This document shows positions 33,462-45,803 of a stretch of 64,000 nucleotides of DNA, piece after piece. Under the pieces are notes generated by a model, which worked only from the letters and a program-made list of their open reading frames with translations, searched no databases and was not told the origin of the DNA. The position numbers and the translations under genes were made by a program. This DNA comes from Rhexocercosporidium sp. MPI-PUGE-AT-0058. Taxonomy: Eukaryota; Ascomycota; Leotiomycetes; Helotiales. Location: assembly GCA_020746875.1 (NCBI GenBank), contig JAGTJL010000025.1, positions 496,001 to 560,000 of the forward strand, read 5' to 3'. Position 1 is the first letter of the stretch, and every line of letters begins with the position of its first letter.

Positions 33462-35052
33462 TCAGAAGCATGCTGACCTAGCGGGCTCAAGTGCCATAAA
33501 ATCAAAGCGACGCTTCAGAGAATCGACCTCGTCCATCTGCACGCGACCTTCCGCCTCCATTTCACGCTCCAAATGCGATTGCAGTAAGTTGTCAGATCTT
33601 GTGTATCCCACGAAGTTACAAGCAGAGTTCTCGGGTAGCAAGTCCCATACGACAACTGGTACAGAAAGGAGAACCAGGGTTGAGTAACTCCGATAGATAC
33701 CTTGGATTTTAGCATATCTGGCAAGTGCAGGGAAATCCCGCATCCACTGCTCAAATGCATTGATTTCCAACTTCTGATCCGCTTCCAGTGCTACCGACAT
33801 GATGACGTGTGGTAGTTTGAAGGCGTTGTCTGGGAGTGTGGCGACTAGAGATGAGAGGTCAAATTTGTCGGTATCTGTCTCTGGCTGTGATAAAGCCGCT
33901 GTTGATGTTGACTCCTGATTCATGTTGGATGTTTCTGTCTGTGCAAAACTCTGGCTCATCGAAGGTTGATTACGCCGGCGAATCTCAATGCTGCATATCC
34001 TAGGGTTAGATGTCCTGACGATATATATTGGCGTCTTGCTAATCTCCAATCTATTCTTCGGTCTTGTCGCCTTGAGCACAGAGAGAACCTCACTATGTAA
34101 CATCGCTGCCGAGAACGATTTTCGATCAATCCACTCCTCGAGTACTTCAATCAACGCATTTGTGAAGGAGTGTCGTCCGGGTTCTGGAGCCCATGTCTCC
34201 CATCCACATGCTGCGATGGTTTCTGTTATTGCGTTTGTCCGGCTTGGTACGGATGATGCTGCTGCTGCTGCCGAGCAACAGTCGAAGAGGAAAAGAGTGT
34301 CTGATGTTGACTGCTCGAATAGACTTTGACACGCATTCCACTCGAAAGAGCTGTAGTTCATGTTACGGGTACTGTTATCATTAGTATTTGGCGAATTCAA
34401 AATTTTGCAATTAGAGGATGGGGCTTTACCATGACCAAGTCGACTGTCTAGCCTCATTAATCTTCGCATGCCCCCCGTAGTACACGATGAGAAGCGTATC
34501 CGCACTCTCATGATCGTCAATAAATTCAAGCGCCTTCGCCATCATCTTCCTCAACGGCGATTTCGTTGGGATCAACCAAGTCTCGGTAGTAAAACCATAG
34601 TCTCCAAAGACTTTAGCTAGGTCATTGAGTTCCCACTCCACCTCGAGCTCGTCTTCCTCCCACCGCAGAAGCAGAACTTCAACATCCTTGTATCGCGTGA
34701 GCCCACGGTTTGGAAGTGCTCGATTGGCCGACTGGAGGAGCTCTTAGTACTTCATCATCTAGTGATAGAGGAATTACTGACAATCTCAAGCGCCTCTGCG
34801 AATTCCCCGATATCTTTCATGTGATACCTTGCTCGCGAGGTGCTATGGGTGCCTGACTCTGTTGGAGGACTGCTTGGTGGGGTCGATTGCGCAGTACTCT
34901 GACTCTGTCAGCTGATACTTCGTAGAGACATATGACACAATGTGAGAACAAACCCCTGATAGAGGGCTCTGGAGGCTATATCCATCTGAAGACTCTGAAC
35001 TTTTTGAGCCCTGGCGTTGGTCCGAGCCCAATTTTATAAAGGGAGGGTCCAT
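33462..35052 (-). CDS. Caspase-domain (peptidase C14) protein
   Basis: Exons on the minus strand are 35052-34954, 34904-34782, 34740-34430 and 34371-33462. This gives 480 residues if it stops at the TGA at 33462. The caspase fold is supported by RYKDVEVLLLRWEED, the catalytic His in LLIVYYGGHA (His165) and the catalytic Cys in TLFLFDCCSA (Cys209/210). The dyad is completed by the 58-nt intron 34429-34372, which has a TACTAATG branch. The C-terminal half holds a conserved extension (LPHVIMSVALEADQKL, STLVLLSVPVVVWDLLPENSACNFVGYTRS) and a short coiled-coil-like end. The 41-nt third intron is the weakest junction. Fungal caspase-like proteins of this type are linked to regulated cell death and heterokaryon recognition in general, but this protein's role is unknown. 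The stop lies only 73 bp before the next gene's ATG, so a single fused gene is a real alternative. Confidence 0.75.
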
Positions 35053-36476
35053 CGAGCAGAGTATGCTATTTGTTTGTTCTCATACATGTACGTAAGAATT
35101 CATCAACATGAACTGTCCCATGGATCTCGACTTGCTTGGTCCAAACACAAGTGGCACTCTCGTTTGAGTAGATCAGGTGACACTGGTTCATTCGTCGCCG
35201 AGTGATGTAAATGTACTTTTGCTTAATTAGGACTTGTAGTTATGATGTGTTGCATATAAATAGAAGACAGGTCCGTGTTTCTTGCGAAGCATGGCATTAA
35301 TTCTACACCTCGCTCTCAGAAGCTTCAGTTGGACCCCGCCCTCTTTCAAGAGGCTTGATCCTAAAGCGTTTAAAGATTAAAGCTTCGATTGGAGTTGAGA
35401 TTCGAGGAGTATCCTGCAGAATAAGACATAATGGGGTCGAATTACACAGATCATTCGAAGTTAGGGATAGAGTGCAGTAGCGGGGTGAGAAGAAGCAGGC
35501 GGTTAGTGAAACGAAGGATTACGCACGTGTTTAACCACGTGACCTACTCTCAATCCAGCACCGATGAGAATTTCATTTTCGGCATTTGTCCTTGCCCTCC
35601 TTGAAGAATGGTGATGGTTAGGTGTTACTGCATATCAGGTTAGTGCAATTTAGACCCGCAGTTTCGAAGCTTCTTCAGGCCTTCAAACCAAGGTAATTAT
35701 ACTTCAAGGTGGTGAAAATGACCATCAACTGAGATGATGTTGATCTTCGCCCGCACAGCGACGCTAGAGTGGAAAGAAATGTCCCCTAGACAATACACCG
35801 GTTAACACACCACTCGAAGCAGGATGAGGATTTTGTGTCTGAGTTATCCACTTTCCGCTACCGTACTCAAGTAGTACTTCGGTCCCGATAATCCAGTTTA
35901 CGATTCGAATGGAGGAGTATACACGGCTCTGCAACTTGTTATAAAGCGAGGCTGTACTTCGTTCTGTGATGTTTTCCCTCGCTTGGCCAAGTCAATCTTT
36001 TTAACAATTCGCTTAAATATCCCATGAACCGCCAGAAGCCACTTTTAGCGTCGTTTGACACTCGCTTAGAGGAGATACCCTTTAAGAAGCAACACAACTA
36101 CTTTCCCAAGATAAGGGTTGCTTAATATCAAGAGGTAAAATGTATATTTCGAACCAGCTGTACTCGGGCATGTAATTTATTTTCGTTAATCCTAAGTATT
36201 GCGTTTGATGCACCCCCTCGACATTCTCGCGCTAAAAGTGGCAAGCGATGGCGGTCCATGGGATAAACAGAGCGATTTGAGAGACCCACCAACTTGAAGC
36301 CACTCGAGCCGAAGCACGTCTAAGTCGAAAAGAAAAGAGCCCGAATATGTTTGGGCATGTTTCTACATTGAACATGAAGTGGGTATGATATTCACTGAGT
36401 AGAATCCTGCATTCATAAATGGAATAAAGTGGAGATTCCTTCCCACCCACGACGACCACCCAAAATAATCCCCACC
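35053..36476. other. Intergenic region
   Basis: This 1.4-kb stretch separates the caspase start from the O-methyltransferase stop, both on the minus strand. It contains TATA-like sequence near 35251-35262. I see no gene, repeat array or structural RNA. Confidence 0.4.
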
Positions 36477-37839
36477 TCACTCATCAAGCACCGCCTCAAT
36501 AATACTACTATTCGCACTCTCCAGTCCATAATACCCCAAAATCTTAAACCCAGCCTGCCCAAGCAGCTTTTGCCACTGTATCTTATTCCTCTCCTTGCCC
36601 GCAATGACCAGCATATTCATATCGCGAAGGACATGGCCGATAGTGGGGTTCCGGTCTGGGAGGACGAGCTCGCAGATGAGAAGACGGGAATTTGGAGATC
36701 CGCGCATAGCTGGTGCGAGGTTCTTGAGGATTTGGAGACAGGATATGTCGGGCCAGTCGTGGAGGATGGATTTCATGAAGTAGTTTGAGGCTGGGATATT
36801 GTGAGTATATTCTGTATTGCGAGGGAGAGGGGAAGATAAACCTTTTATTGGTTGCTCGTCCTTGAAGAAGTCATAAGGTTGTTTCTGGACTTCTTCTGGG
36901 ACCACTGGCCCCCCTTCGAGAACGACTTGCATATCCTCTAGCACCATCGAACCTTTTAGCTCGGGATATGCCGTAAGTATCTCGTTGATAACTTGTCCCT
37001 TGCCACCTCCCACATCGACTAATACAACTCCATCTTTATTGGCTTCCAGTTTATCGAATGGGTATGAAAGCATAACTTCCTTCAACCCGATTGTAGCCTG
37101 TATTGCCATAGCACTATTAAACAACTTCATCCTCTCGGGCTGCTTCTCCAGAATGTCAAAGAGCCCCATGTCATCCCTCCCATTCGCATAGCTAAACGGG
37201 CTATTCTTCGCATCTTCAGGGTTCTTATAGCCGTACTTCAAGTAGTATCCGCTCGCAGAATTGACCTGCGCTTGCAGCATGTTATCGAAGAGGTGGCGGG
37301 TCGAAGCTTCTGCGGGAGGGAGAGTCAGGAAGCGAGAGTAGGGTGTGTGGCTGTAAAAAGGGAGATCGGAGGATGGAGAGTCGGTTTCTTGGAGGATGTC
37401 AAAGACGGAGAGGGTTCGTGCTATGCGGAAGAGGAACTCCTCTTCGGCGTTCGTCTTTTGGGATAGATCTGCGACAGTGGAGGGCTCGCCGGATGGTGGG
37501 AGTGCGTTCTGCGAATGTTAGCAAGATAGACTGAGGGAGTTGGAATTCTTGACATACGAAGAGACCCATCTCAACACCGATTCGTATGGCAACGTTGACG
37601 TTGGGGCCGAAGTTGATTTGCATAAACTGTTGTTGAATGGGAGTGGTGGTACGAGAGAGCTTGGTAGAACTGGCTTGAATCTTCTGCAGAGCTGTAGATT
37701 TCTCCTTTGGCGTCTTTGCATTCTCATATTCTGTAAGTGAGGTTTGAATTGCGGAAGATAATGATGACAAGGCCGAGAGAGCTGGTTCGAAAGCTGGAAA
37801 GCCTGGTGGTCCACTTGGGGCTCCTGCTAGTCTAGACAT
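36477..37839 (-). CDS. Class I plant/fungal-type O-methyltransferase (COMT family)
   Basis: The model has three exons on the minus strand (37839-37558, 37508-36842, 36790-36477) and encodes 420 residues. The 49-nt first intron has a GCTAAC branch. The second intron (51 nt, GTTTAT...CCCAG) is a multiple of three and has no stop, so retaining it would add 17 residues between QPIKG and ASNYFM. Motif I is VLVDVGGGKGQVINEI, the acidic LEDMQ follows, and the catalytic His is in SILHDWPD with ICELVLPD after it. The N-terminal third is a winged-helix dimerisation region. Such enzymes methylate phenolic hydroxyls in small molecules. A second, frameshifted member of the same family lies at 59.3-60.5 kb. 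No cluster backbone gene is adjacent. Confidence 0.9.
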
Positions 37840-39200
37840 ATTGAATTGGGGTTAAGGATGTGTGATAAATGTACAGAAGGCGAGGAAAAGGGAATTCGAT
37901 CCCCAGAAGATGGCATATCATACTTATATATGTCGTCCAAGCGGACATAAACTTACTTGTCACCTTGCTACTGGAAGTCCGTCCGGAGTCTGTTGCAATG
38001 GAGGGGGGAGCGTGCCTGGCAGCTCTTAATCAAGCTTCTTTAGTTTGCTCATGCATGTTGTGAAGGAGTAAAGACGTATCCAGCATGGCTTGGCGTCTCG
38101 AGGCAGCAATGTCATACTCCAAAGTCTTGATATATCCGAAGCTCCAGACACCGAAAAGAGCGGCCCGAAGCCGGGGAAGTGTCTGTAAGACGGGCCAAAT
38201 TGTTTATCTAGGATTTTACATGGATAGCGATACGCGTCCGCATGACTGATTGTGTATAGAGACTAGAGTGTATTTGATTGTTGGTGTTGATGCATTGGAA
38301 TGTTGGTTTGGATGTTGTTGGAGGTCCGGATAGTCCGAGATGAGGGGTTGCACTTTTTGAAGCGTGAAGCTTGTGTGGGGCTGGCTGGCTGAGCTGATGT
38401 CCGGAACCAACCCCTCGATTTTCTTCCCTCACATCATATAAATATCAATGCCAACTGTGATCACACACCCATCGTAGCAAGGTCAATCTAACCACATGAG
38501 TTCCTCACTTTGTGTCACTCGCAGGTGCACATTCGACGGAGGTGTACAGTATAATTACAGGAAGCTGAGAACACACAAGCGTCGTGCCACATTTGCCAGT
38601 CAGCTCATCGAAGAAGTTTTGTTTGTTCTCAGCAATGCATATCCTACGATTCAAGCCGCGCACAGATTACCATTATGTCTTACTCAAGTCCCCGAACTGT
38701 ACAATTTGGCCCTTGCCAAACGCTGTTTGTGTTGTGGTCTTTCCTTCTTAAGGCTTTCGTGGCTTGCGGAGTCAACCTCTCACAAAAGCGTGTGGCGCCC
38801 GGGTTGTAGCTACCTGCAGAAGTTGAGTGCACCTTCAATGTCGTTTCTGCACCTTTCTCGATGTGTCATAAACTTCAGCCCTCCACATCAGGAGAGCTGA
38901 TCCTCCAATCTGCAGCTTACTCTCAGCTTCCGGTTTCCCTACAAATCCGTCTCGAGTAATCTAATGAAAACCACTCTCCTCTGAAATTGCCCCTCTGAAT
39001 TCAGAAGGGCACTCTGCTCCTAGGAAACAAAGCTACGCGAACAAACCCAGCTAGGGACCAGGTGAGCCTATTTCATGTTCTGACTGTCTCGAGGTCCTCT
39101 GGTTACATAACTTCTCTTCTTCATATAACATTCTTGACCTGGCAATGCTAATTGTCCTATTGCTCAGAAAACAGAATCCGTGTGTTACACCCCTCTCAAA
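37840..39200. other. Intergenic region between divergent genes
   Basis: This holds the divergent promoters of the O-methyltransferase and the GH13 gene. A plus-strand frame at 38496-38900 is 134 codons long but Cys/Ser-rich without any domain and I do not call it. No repeats of note. Confidence 0.4.
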
Positions 39201-41450
39201 ATGTCTTACGATCTTCTCGAACGAAGAAAGTCCAAGTTTGCGCTCTGGATTCCTGGTCAAACTTCGGAAACACGACCTCCTCAGCTGGTTCTCGGTACCT
39301 TCGATCCTAGCCCTCCTGCAACCGTCGCAACGTTCAACCAAGTCTTCCGAGGTTCATTGTCGAGTACGATAAAGGATCTATGGGAACTCGATCCGAATAG
39401 CATCAAACCTTCACTAGCTGATGGGACCTATCATTACTGGTTCGAGGTTCAAGATACATCACCAGAAAACTTAGGAATCGTGCAAGTCACAGATCCGTTT
39501 GCTTACAATGTAGACTATAGAGCTTCGAGACTTACGGGAGACAAGAAACAACCAGCTTCGGTTATCAAATTTCGAGATGGAAAGTTGTGGCCCTGCGATA
39601 GAGATGGTCACGAGCCTGGTCAGGTGGCAGGTGAGTGACTGTTTTCCATAGACACTCCCAGACCATTGTGATCAGTACAGCCATTTCTTCCCAGCAAAGT
39701 ACTGATTCCTTCGCAGCCCCAAGCCCTCGGGATATTCCAGACAACAACCATTTGGTCATTTATGAATTGCCTACGTCTTGGGCCCGATTCTCGAAAGTTG
39801 GTGAAGTGGAAATGGACACTGGAACTTTCACTGACGTGCAAGCTCTTTTTGACGTGAAAGCTCTTTTTGACGTGCGCTCGTCGGGTAGGTGGTTCAAGAG
39901 TGTTGCTTCGATTCCCAACCAAGCTCTTCTGTCTGAATTGGGCGTGAATGCTCTCGAATTACTCCCTGCAGCGGATGCAAGACCAACAGGCCAGGTCAGT
40001 ATCTCTCGCTTGTCATTTTAATCTTTTCGGAGCTGCTCCCCATGTCTCTCAACGCTTTCGGGATTCTGATTCAAAACACTGCTGATATTCCATATAGTGG
40101 GGGTATGCAACTGCAAATTACTTCGCCACGGATTTCGACCTTGGAACTGCTACCTCTCTAGCGGAGCTTGTCGATACAATTCACAACCAGAACATTCGCT
40201 TCTTCACTGACGTAGTCATGGCTTTCGGGCATGATCCGTATGTGTACATTGCTTACGATCAGTTCCACATCGATCCAAGATCACCAAAAGAGTTTGGGAA
40301 CAGTGAGCGATGGCAGTCTCATACCCCTCATACGGATGATAATCAATTACGTGATGGGTACGGTGGAAGAAGCTGGCGTTACGTACAGACAACTAATACT
40401 TACGACCCAGAATCTGGTGAGTTGACTTTGGCGTATCACTCGAATCATGCCGATAACTTCACAGGAATCGTCAAGGATGTGCATCCTTCTTGGGCATTCC
40501 ACAAAGCGCACGTTCATCGTTGGATGTCAGACTTCAGCGTCGGAGGGCTCAGACTTGACAGCGTCAATAATATCGCAAACTACGGTTTTGTTCGATCATA
40601 CAAAGAGCACGCAATGTCGGTATACCAGTCGAGTCACGGAAATCCGCCAGGCTCCAAATTCCTCGTCATTGGTGAAGAACTCAGCTGTCCACTCGACCTC
40701 ATCCAAACTGGATGTCTCAACGCCCTGTGGAACGAGCCTTTTCAAGCACGCATCAGAGCTGTCATCCTGGGTGAATCTGCCGACTACGATTTCGAATCGA
40801 CAGTCAGGCAAATGGTGGACTGCAGACGTGATCCAAATCATCCATTCTGGGATGGAGCCCAAGCAGTCAACTACATCACGTCGCACGACACAGAGGGTTA
40901 TCGCAAAGAGCGTCTCTACAATTTTCTCTCGAGTAATCGTGTCACTGATATGGAACGACGCGCTAAGTTCGCTTTCGCCCTCTTCATGACGGCAGTCGGC
41001 ATTCCAATGATTTTCGCGGGCGAGGAATTTCTCGATCAGCACGACCGAGATACCTCAGACAAGCAAATCGACCCGGTGAACTACGAGCGTAAATCCGAAG
41101 ACTGGCGCTCTCGCATCTTCGACTATGTCTCTAGTCTCATCCGCCTCCGCAAGTTCTGTCCAGCTCTAGGAGACAATGATACAGATTTCATCCATGTCGA
41201 TTCAAGTCGTGGTGGGAAGATCATGGCGTGGAAGAGAGGCGCACCAGGCCATGAACCTGTTGTTGTGGTGGCAAATTTTACAGACGATGACACGCCTGGT
41301 AGTGAATATTTCATACCGAATTGGCCTGAGCGAGAGAGAGACGACTGGAGAGAGATTACGCAGGGAAGGAATGTTCCAGCTGAGTGGGTGGGACGGGAGC
41401 CGTTGATGCATTGGGAGGCGAAAATTTATACTTACTGGAAGGAAGGCTAG
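39201..41450 (+). CDS. GH13 alpha-amylase-family enzyme
   Basis: The model has three exons (39201-39630, 39717-39994, 40098-41450) and encodes 686 residues. Introns are GTGAGT...TCGCAG (86 nt) and GTCAGT...ATATAG (103 nt), joining GQVA to APSPRD and PTGQ to WGYATANYF. The N-terminal 140 residues look like a CBM48-type beta sandwich (ADGTYHYWFEV). The catalytic barrel shows DVVMAFGH, the nucleophile in GGLRLDSVNN (Asp390), the acid/base in VIGEELS (Glu429) and ITSHDTEG (Asp498). The combination of CBM48 and WGY resembles branching enzyme, pullulanase and maltooligosyltrehalose trehalohydrolase-like subfamilies; specificity cannot be fixed. No signal peptide, so it probably acts on intracellular alpha-glucan. 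An in-frame 18-bp duplication in exon 2 repeats VKALFD. Confidence 0.9.
39836..39874 (+). repeat. 18-bp in-frame tandem duplication inside the GH13 gene
   Basis: The unit GCTCTTTTTGACGTG plus three bases is repeated once in direct tandem, encoding QALFDV then KALFDV. It lies on a probable surface loop of the barrel's N-terminal part. Confidence 0.6.
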
Positions 41451-42748
41451 TGATGGTCTGGTCTCTTCCCTGTGTCGAGCGTTGTAGGTATGGTTGTATT
41501 CTTGTTTTTCTTTTCTTTTTCAAGTATCAATTTGGAAAGCTTCTCTTTTCTTGACTTCTGAAAGGAACTTCAAGGGGAGAATTAGGTCGTGGGTCAGGAG
41601 GGAAAAATCAAATATTTCTTTTGCAGGAATTAGTGGTGTCGGTTTAGTCAAAAAGCTGTTTTGATCAGTTTCAGGTTCCTGCTCCACTGCCCAACGTGAT
41701 TTCTATTTGCCTTCAGCGACATTGGTATGCGGTTCTCGTGGGGTGTATGAGTTTGATTGTATGTTTATGTTGGTGTGCATAGTTCTGCTTCAGAGGTAGG
41801 CAGTACGTTGCCCGCTAAGGCCCCAGGGAGGTAGGCATTTGAACCCTACCGGGCTGTGCTACGAACTCCATTGAATCATATTGTCATTGTCATCGAGGCA
41901 CATAATTATGTCGGCCGGTTGACGGAAAGAGGTGGAGAGGGGTGTACCGTAGATGTATATTTGGACATCATCTTACCTATTTTCTCTTTTGTTAGACTCT
42001 ATTGAGAGCACGAGGAGCTGTAGCTCAAGCATGTTCAGAGGGGATGTGTTGGACAAACCTCTAAACACTCGATGGAGAATAGGTCGCTGTATTTGAACTC
42101 TGGACAGTAGCCTAGACTTGAATCCGCTGGGATATTGCCTGGAATTGAGCGAGAGAGTGCGTTAGAAGTTGGCAATTCATGCAACTGTGCAGGACTTTTC
42201 CAGCCTAGAAACCTGGCAATATGAGAGAGAAGTTTCATCTTGCTTCACAACTAGATTGTCTGGTGGTGCGGTTTTTCGTTTGGAAGGGAGGTGAATTGAT
42301 GTGAGGGCGAAGAATATGCAAGGGGTGGCTGCCTGATACCTATTATATATGAGCGATTTCTAGGTATGAGATCATATTTTTTGGTTTCATCTGATCCTGT
42401 GGGATTCTCTGGTTGGTCTTGGATGCGAGAAATGATTCATGTGATGAATGTGCCTCTTTGCATGACGCATTGCAGGGGAGTGAATGTCGACCCTGTAATT
42501 ATGCTGTTGGAATAAATCAGTAGAGTATATTCAGTGGTTGTTAAATATGTGATGGCCACTTCATATGCATCAATTTCTTAGTTAGGAAGCAGCAATTCGT
42601 GTTTCCAAAAGAATCTCCCCGACCAGTCAACAGCGATCTGAGAAGCTATTACTACCAAAAGCTTTGTCAGGAATATTGTGCATTAGAAAGAATTACAATG
42701 AAATATGAGAGCTTGATGCAACTATACAAAATGCCGACACCATGTTTT
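41451..42748. other. Convergent intergenic region
   Basis: This 1.3-kb stretch lies between the 3' ends of the GH13 gene and the aspartic-protease-like gene. A minus-strand segment near 41805-41865 resembles a T-arm but does not fold into a full tRNA. Nothing else is seen. Confidence 0.4.
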
Positions 42749-44826
42749 CTACTGATATCGTAATCCACTTCCTCTCTGCTCCCTCCGTGCCTGCCCGGGA
42801 CTCGCAGGGCTCACATTATCACTCCCAAGCGTCCGATTAGTCGGTCCCCATCCCGAGCTGACACTCGAGAATGTATCCGTCCCTGGACTCGCTTCGTTGA
42901 AGCTGCCTCCTCTCCCTCTTCCTCTAGCAGGTTCGCTGTGCATACTTCTTGGCGATCCCCATCCAGAACTGATACTCGATTGTCTACTTGCCGTCGTAGA
43001 TGCTGGTGCCCTATCTCCCCTTCGAAACCCCCTTCCCCCATATGAAAATCTATCATCTCCAATCCCATCTCCCATAGTGCTCGTCCCTGTCATCTCAGAC
43101 GCCACTTCCTCCCTCGCTGGCATCTCGTGCACGATATCTGGGTTCCCGATTTCCACTGGTGCGAAGACTTTACTCCCTTCCGTCTCGTGAAGTTGCAAGG
43201 CTGATTTGTGGCTCACTTCATTACTATCCAGCTCAGGCTTCACAAATTCTTGCTGTTGTTGATTCTGAATCGTCACTTCATTCGCAGCCAACTCCGCCGT
43301 TTTCTGTTTCCTCCGTTGTCGAGGTCTCCACCAACAGAAATACAACACAACCAGAAGCACAATAAGCAGCGCTCCACCTCCAGCTGCAATACCTGCAATA
43401 GCACCCGTCGGAAGGTTTGATGTCCCGGATTTCGGATTATCAGTGCTGTTTGAGGGTGGGAAAATTGTGACGATGTTTTGGGGTGAAGAGTCCCATTTAC
43501 ACTGTGAGATGGAGAAGTTTTTGCGTTCGTAGTCGGCGACCACGTAGGCTTCTTGGAAGAATGCTCGGCCGAGAATGTATTGCGAGGAGTCGTTTGCTCG
43601 TTTGAGGGGGAAGTAGCGGGTGGTGTTTTCGACTAGAGGCCATGAAGCTTTCAAGTCGAAAGCTCCGTAGGGGAGCGTGATGTTGACTCTTTCGGTGGCT
43701 GCGGAAACTGTATCTGGACGTCGGAGTGTGAATGTCACACTGGGGTTTTGAGCTTGCAAAAGTGTATGCTGGGTCTCGGAGACGAAATACAGCTGAGCGG
43801 TTTCGTTCCAGGTCAGTCCAAATGCATTCTCGAATAGAGAACATGCGCTCGTGGGGAGCCAGATGTGGGAGACCGTGGAATCGAGAACGGTGTTTATGGA
43901 TGACTCGAGGAGAGATATGCTTGAGCTGGTGGTAATGGCTTCGAGTTTAATTGTCAGATCGGGATCGTCATTTGTTGGGAAATCAAATGTGAGATTGTTG
44001 GGCGTAAATTTTGAGCTGTCGTACCCTCCAAGAGTCAAGCTTCCCAAGACATCATTCAAACCTGCGATCTGTATCAGCCATGCGAGGAAGTAATGAACTC
44101 CAGAGTCCACATACGATATTGGTTGCCGGCCGTATACGCCCAAGAAATGCTCGGTATCATGGATTGGTTCCTCAAGTTCTCCATGTAGCTCGGAATAGGA
44201 TTATCATAATTCGTAAAATTGCTTGGCCTGGCCGTCAACCCAAACACACCCATGAAGAACTCTTTCGCAGCGATTCCAGCCACTGTTTGATTCTTCAAAG
44301 TTGGCCCCCCACTTCCCTGGAATCCGAGTGTGATATCGTCGAATCCATATCGCCCGTTCCCTTTCAGTCCTAAGCCAGACTCCAGCCCTAATTCATATAT
44401 TTGGTTGGATACATTGGCAAGATTCGGGACCCAACTCGACGATGCTGTATAGTTGTATTGCCCACCGCGAAGTTTGGAACAATCAGTCACATCTCCAGCT
44501 CCGCATCCTTCAGTTGCAACCGCCCAGGTCTGAGTTGACGCCGTGGAGACTAAAACCTTCACATTTTGAGGGGGGGTTCCGATCTGCAGAGTAAATGTTG
44601 ACCATGGGCCATCGTTTCCTTCCCTGATCATGTTAGCAAACCATTATTAGGTTGTCTGGAGGACTTCTCACCATTCTTGCGATGGGAGCACCGAAATTGG
44701 ACTTGGTAGCGTTGCTCTGGAGCCAAGTCGCTCCACATGAACCCTCCCCCAACAGACTGGGAATAGGAGGCCTAGAAGGACCGGAATAACAAAGTACACG
44801 ACTTTACTATGCAGTGCCAATAGCAT
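42749..44826 (-). CDS. Pepsin-fold membrane protein lacking the first catalytic Asp
   Basis: The model has three exons on the minus strand (44826-44672, 44623-44115, 44061-42749) and encodes 658 residues. Introns are 48 nt (TGCTAACA branch) and 53 nt, joining SQEW to EGNDGPW and NQY to RLNDVLGSLTLGGYD. It begins with a signal peptide (hydrophobic core at residues 9-26), then a pepsin-like domain (FTLQIGTPPQNVKVL). The position of the catalytic DTGS holds STAS (78-81), while the second site is DSTVSHIWLP (Asp281). A pseudoenzyme is therefore likely. Many N-glycosylation sequons follow, then a single membrane segment (GGGALLIVLLVVLYFCWW), a basic stop-transfer RPRQRRKQK and a long Ser/Gly/Arg-rich cytosolic tail of about 190 residues. 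It is thus probably a plasma-membrane surface protein with a binding or sensing role. It diverges from a repetitive wall protein. Confidence 0.85.
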
Positions 44827-45803
44827 CGTCAAGACCTGCCATCCACCATCGAGCCCGGTTTCAAAACACGTACAAGGAGATGAGCGATGAGAGGAAGGCT
44901 GGAAAGTTTGGGAAATACAAGACGTAGATACACATTCGGCGGTGCAGGGTCTTGTCCAATGGGAAAATTCTGACGAGATAACAAGGCTGAGGAGAGACTT
45001 ACAATTTCGAGGGTGTGGTGAGGTTAGGGGATGTCACTTCGACGGCCAGCCGTAGGGGCAAACACATGCCAAGAATATCGTGGAAAAGGACTTACGCAAT
45101 TAGAAAAGGCAAATGTTTTGTGTAAATTGTTCCCATTCAGCTGGGCCAGCACCCTAGAATCCTGACAGCAGGAAGCCGACAGCTTGCATCCAGCCCCTGT
45201 CTTCGGGCCTTCAGCCCTGTCACATCCTCAGGCTTCCCCTCCGATCTCGTGGCACTGGCCTGGGACAAGATCCCAGCACCAGGGATTGATTGGGAGCTCG
45301 AGCGAGCTTTAGTCTGAAACCTGGGCATTTGCCGTGGAAGTTCTGGAGGAAGAGGAAGTATTGGACGGCAGGGAGTAAATTTAGAGTGGTGGCTGAGGCG
45401 AAGTGCAGTAAGCCTCCGACACTTCTGCTTGGCGGGCGTCGATTTAAGCATGGCTTTGGTCCAATAGGAGGGAGGAACCGAAAATATGGTAAGCGAGCCA
45501 AACGACACCAATCAAAACACTGGCTCAGCAGACTTCGGGCTGAGAGGCTGCTGGCGCGTCCGGGACCTGCACAGCGAGCGGTGACACAGTGGAAATAATC
45601 TGCCTGATGGCTGGCAATGGCTGGCAATGGCTGGGAGCAAGCTTCGGCAGGGCTGTGCACATTCTATATGGTGGTTTGGTGTTATTATGGTTCTTGATCC
45701 TGTTGCCTCTGCCGATCATGAATCTATCTTCATGAAAAATCACCCAGTTTTCTTTGTTCGGCCGCGATTCACTGTCGTTACGATTTTCTCGTAGTTTGTC
45801 AAG
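44827..45803. other. Divergent promoter region between two surface-protein genes
   Basis: This 977-bp region separates the aspartic-protease-like and wall-protein genes. A 10-bp tandem repeat lies at 45607-45636. The frame at 45290-45598 lacks protein character. C/T-rich words precede the wall-protein ATG. Confidence 0.4.
45607..45636. repeat. Three copies of a 10-bp tandem repeat
   Basis: The unit ATGGCTGGCA occurs twice exactly and a third time with one change (ATGGCTGGGA). It lies about 170 bp upstream of the wall-protein ATG. Confidence 0.7.

Noticed and set aside
38496..38900. 134-codon plus-strand frame
   Set aside because: Composition is Cys/Ser-rich without domain, membrane or signal features, and no intron partners were found.
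41800..41870. tRNA-like T-arm on the minus strand
   Set aside because: The segment has a T-loop-like GTTCAAAT flanked by a short stem, but I could not form an acceptor stem, D arm or anticodon arm.
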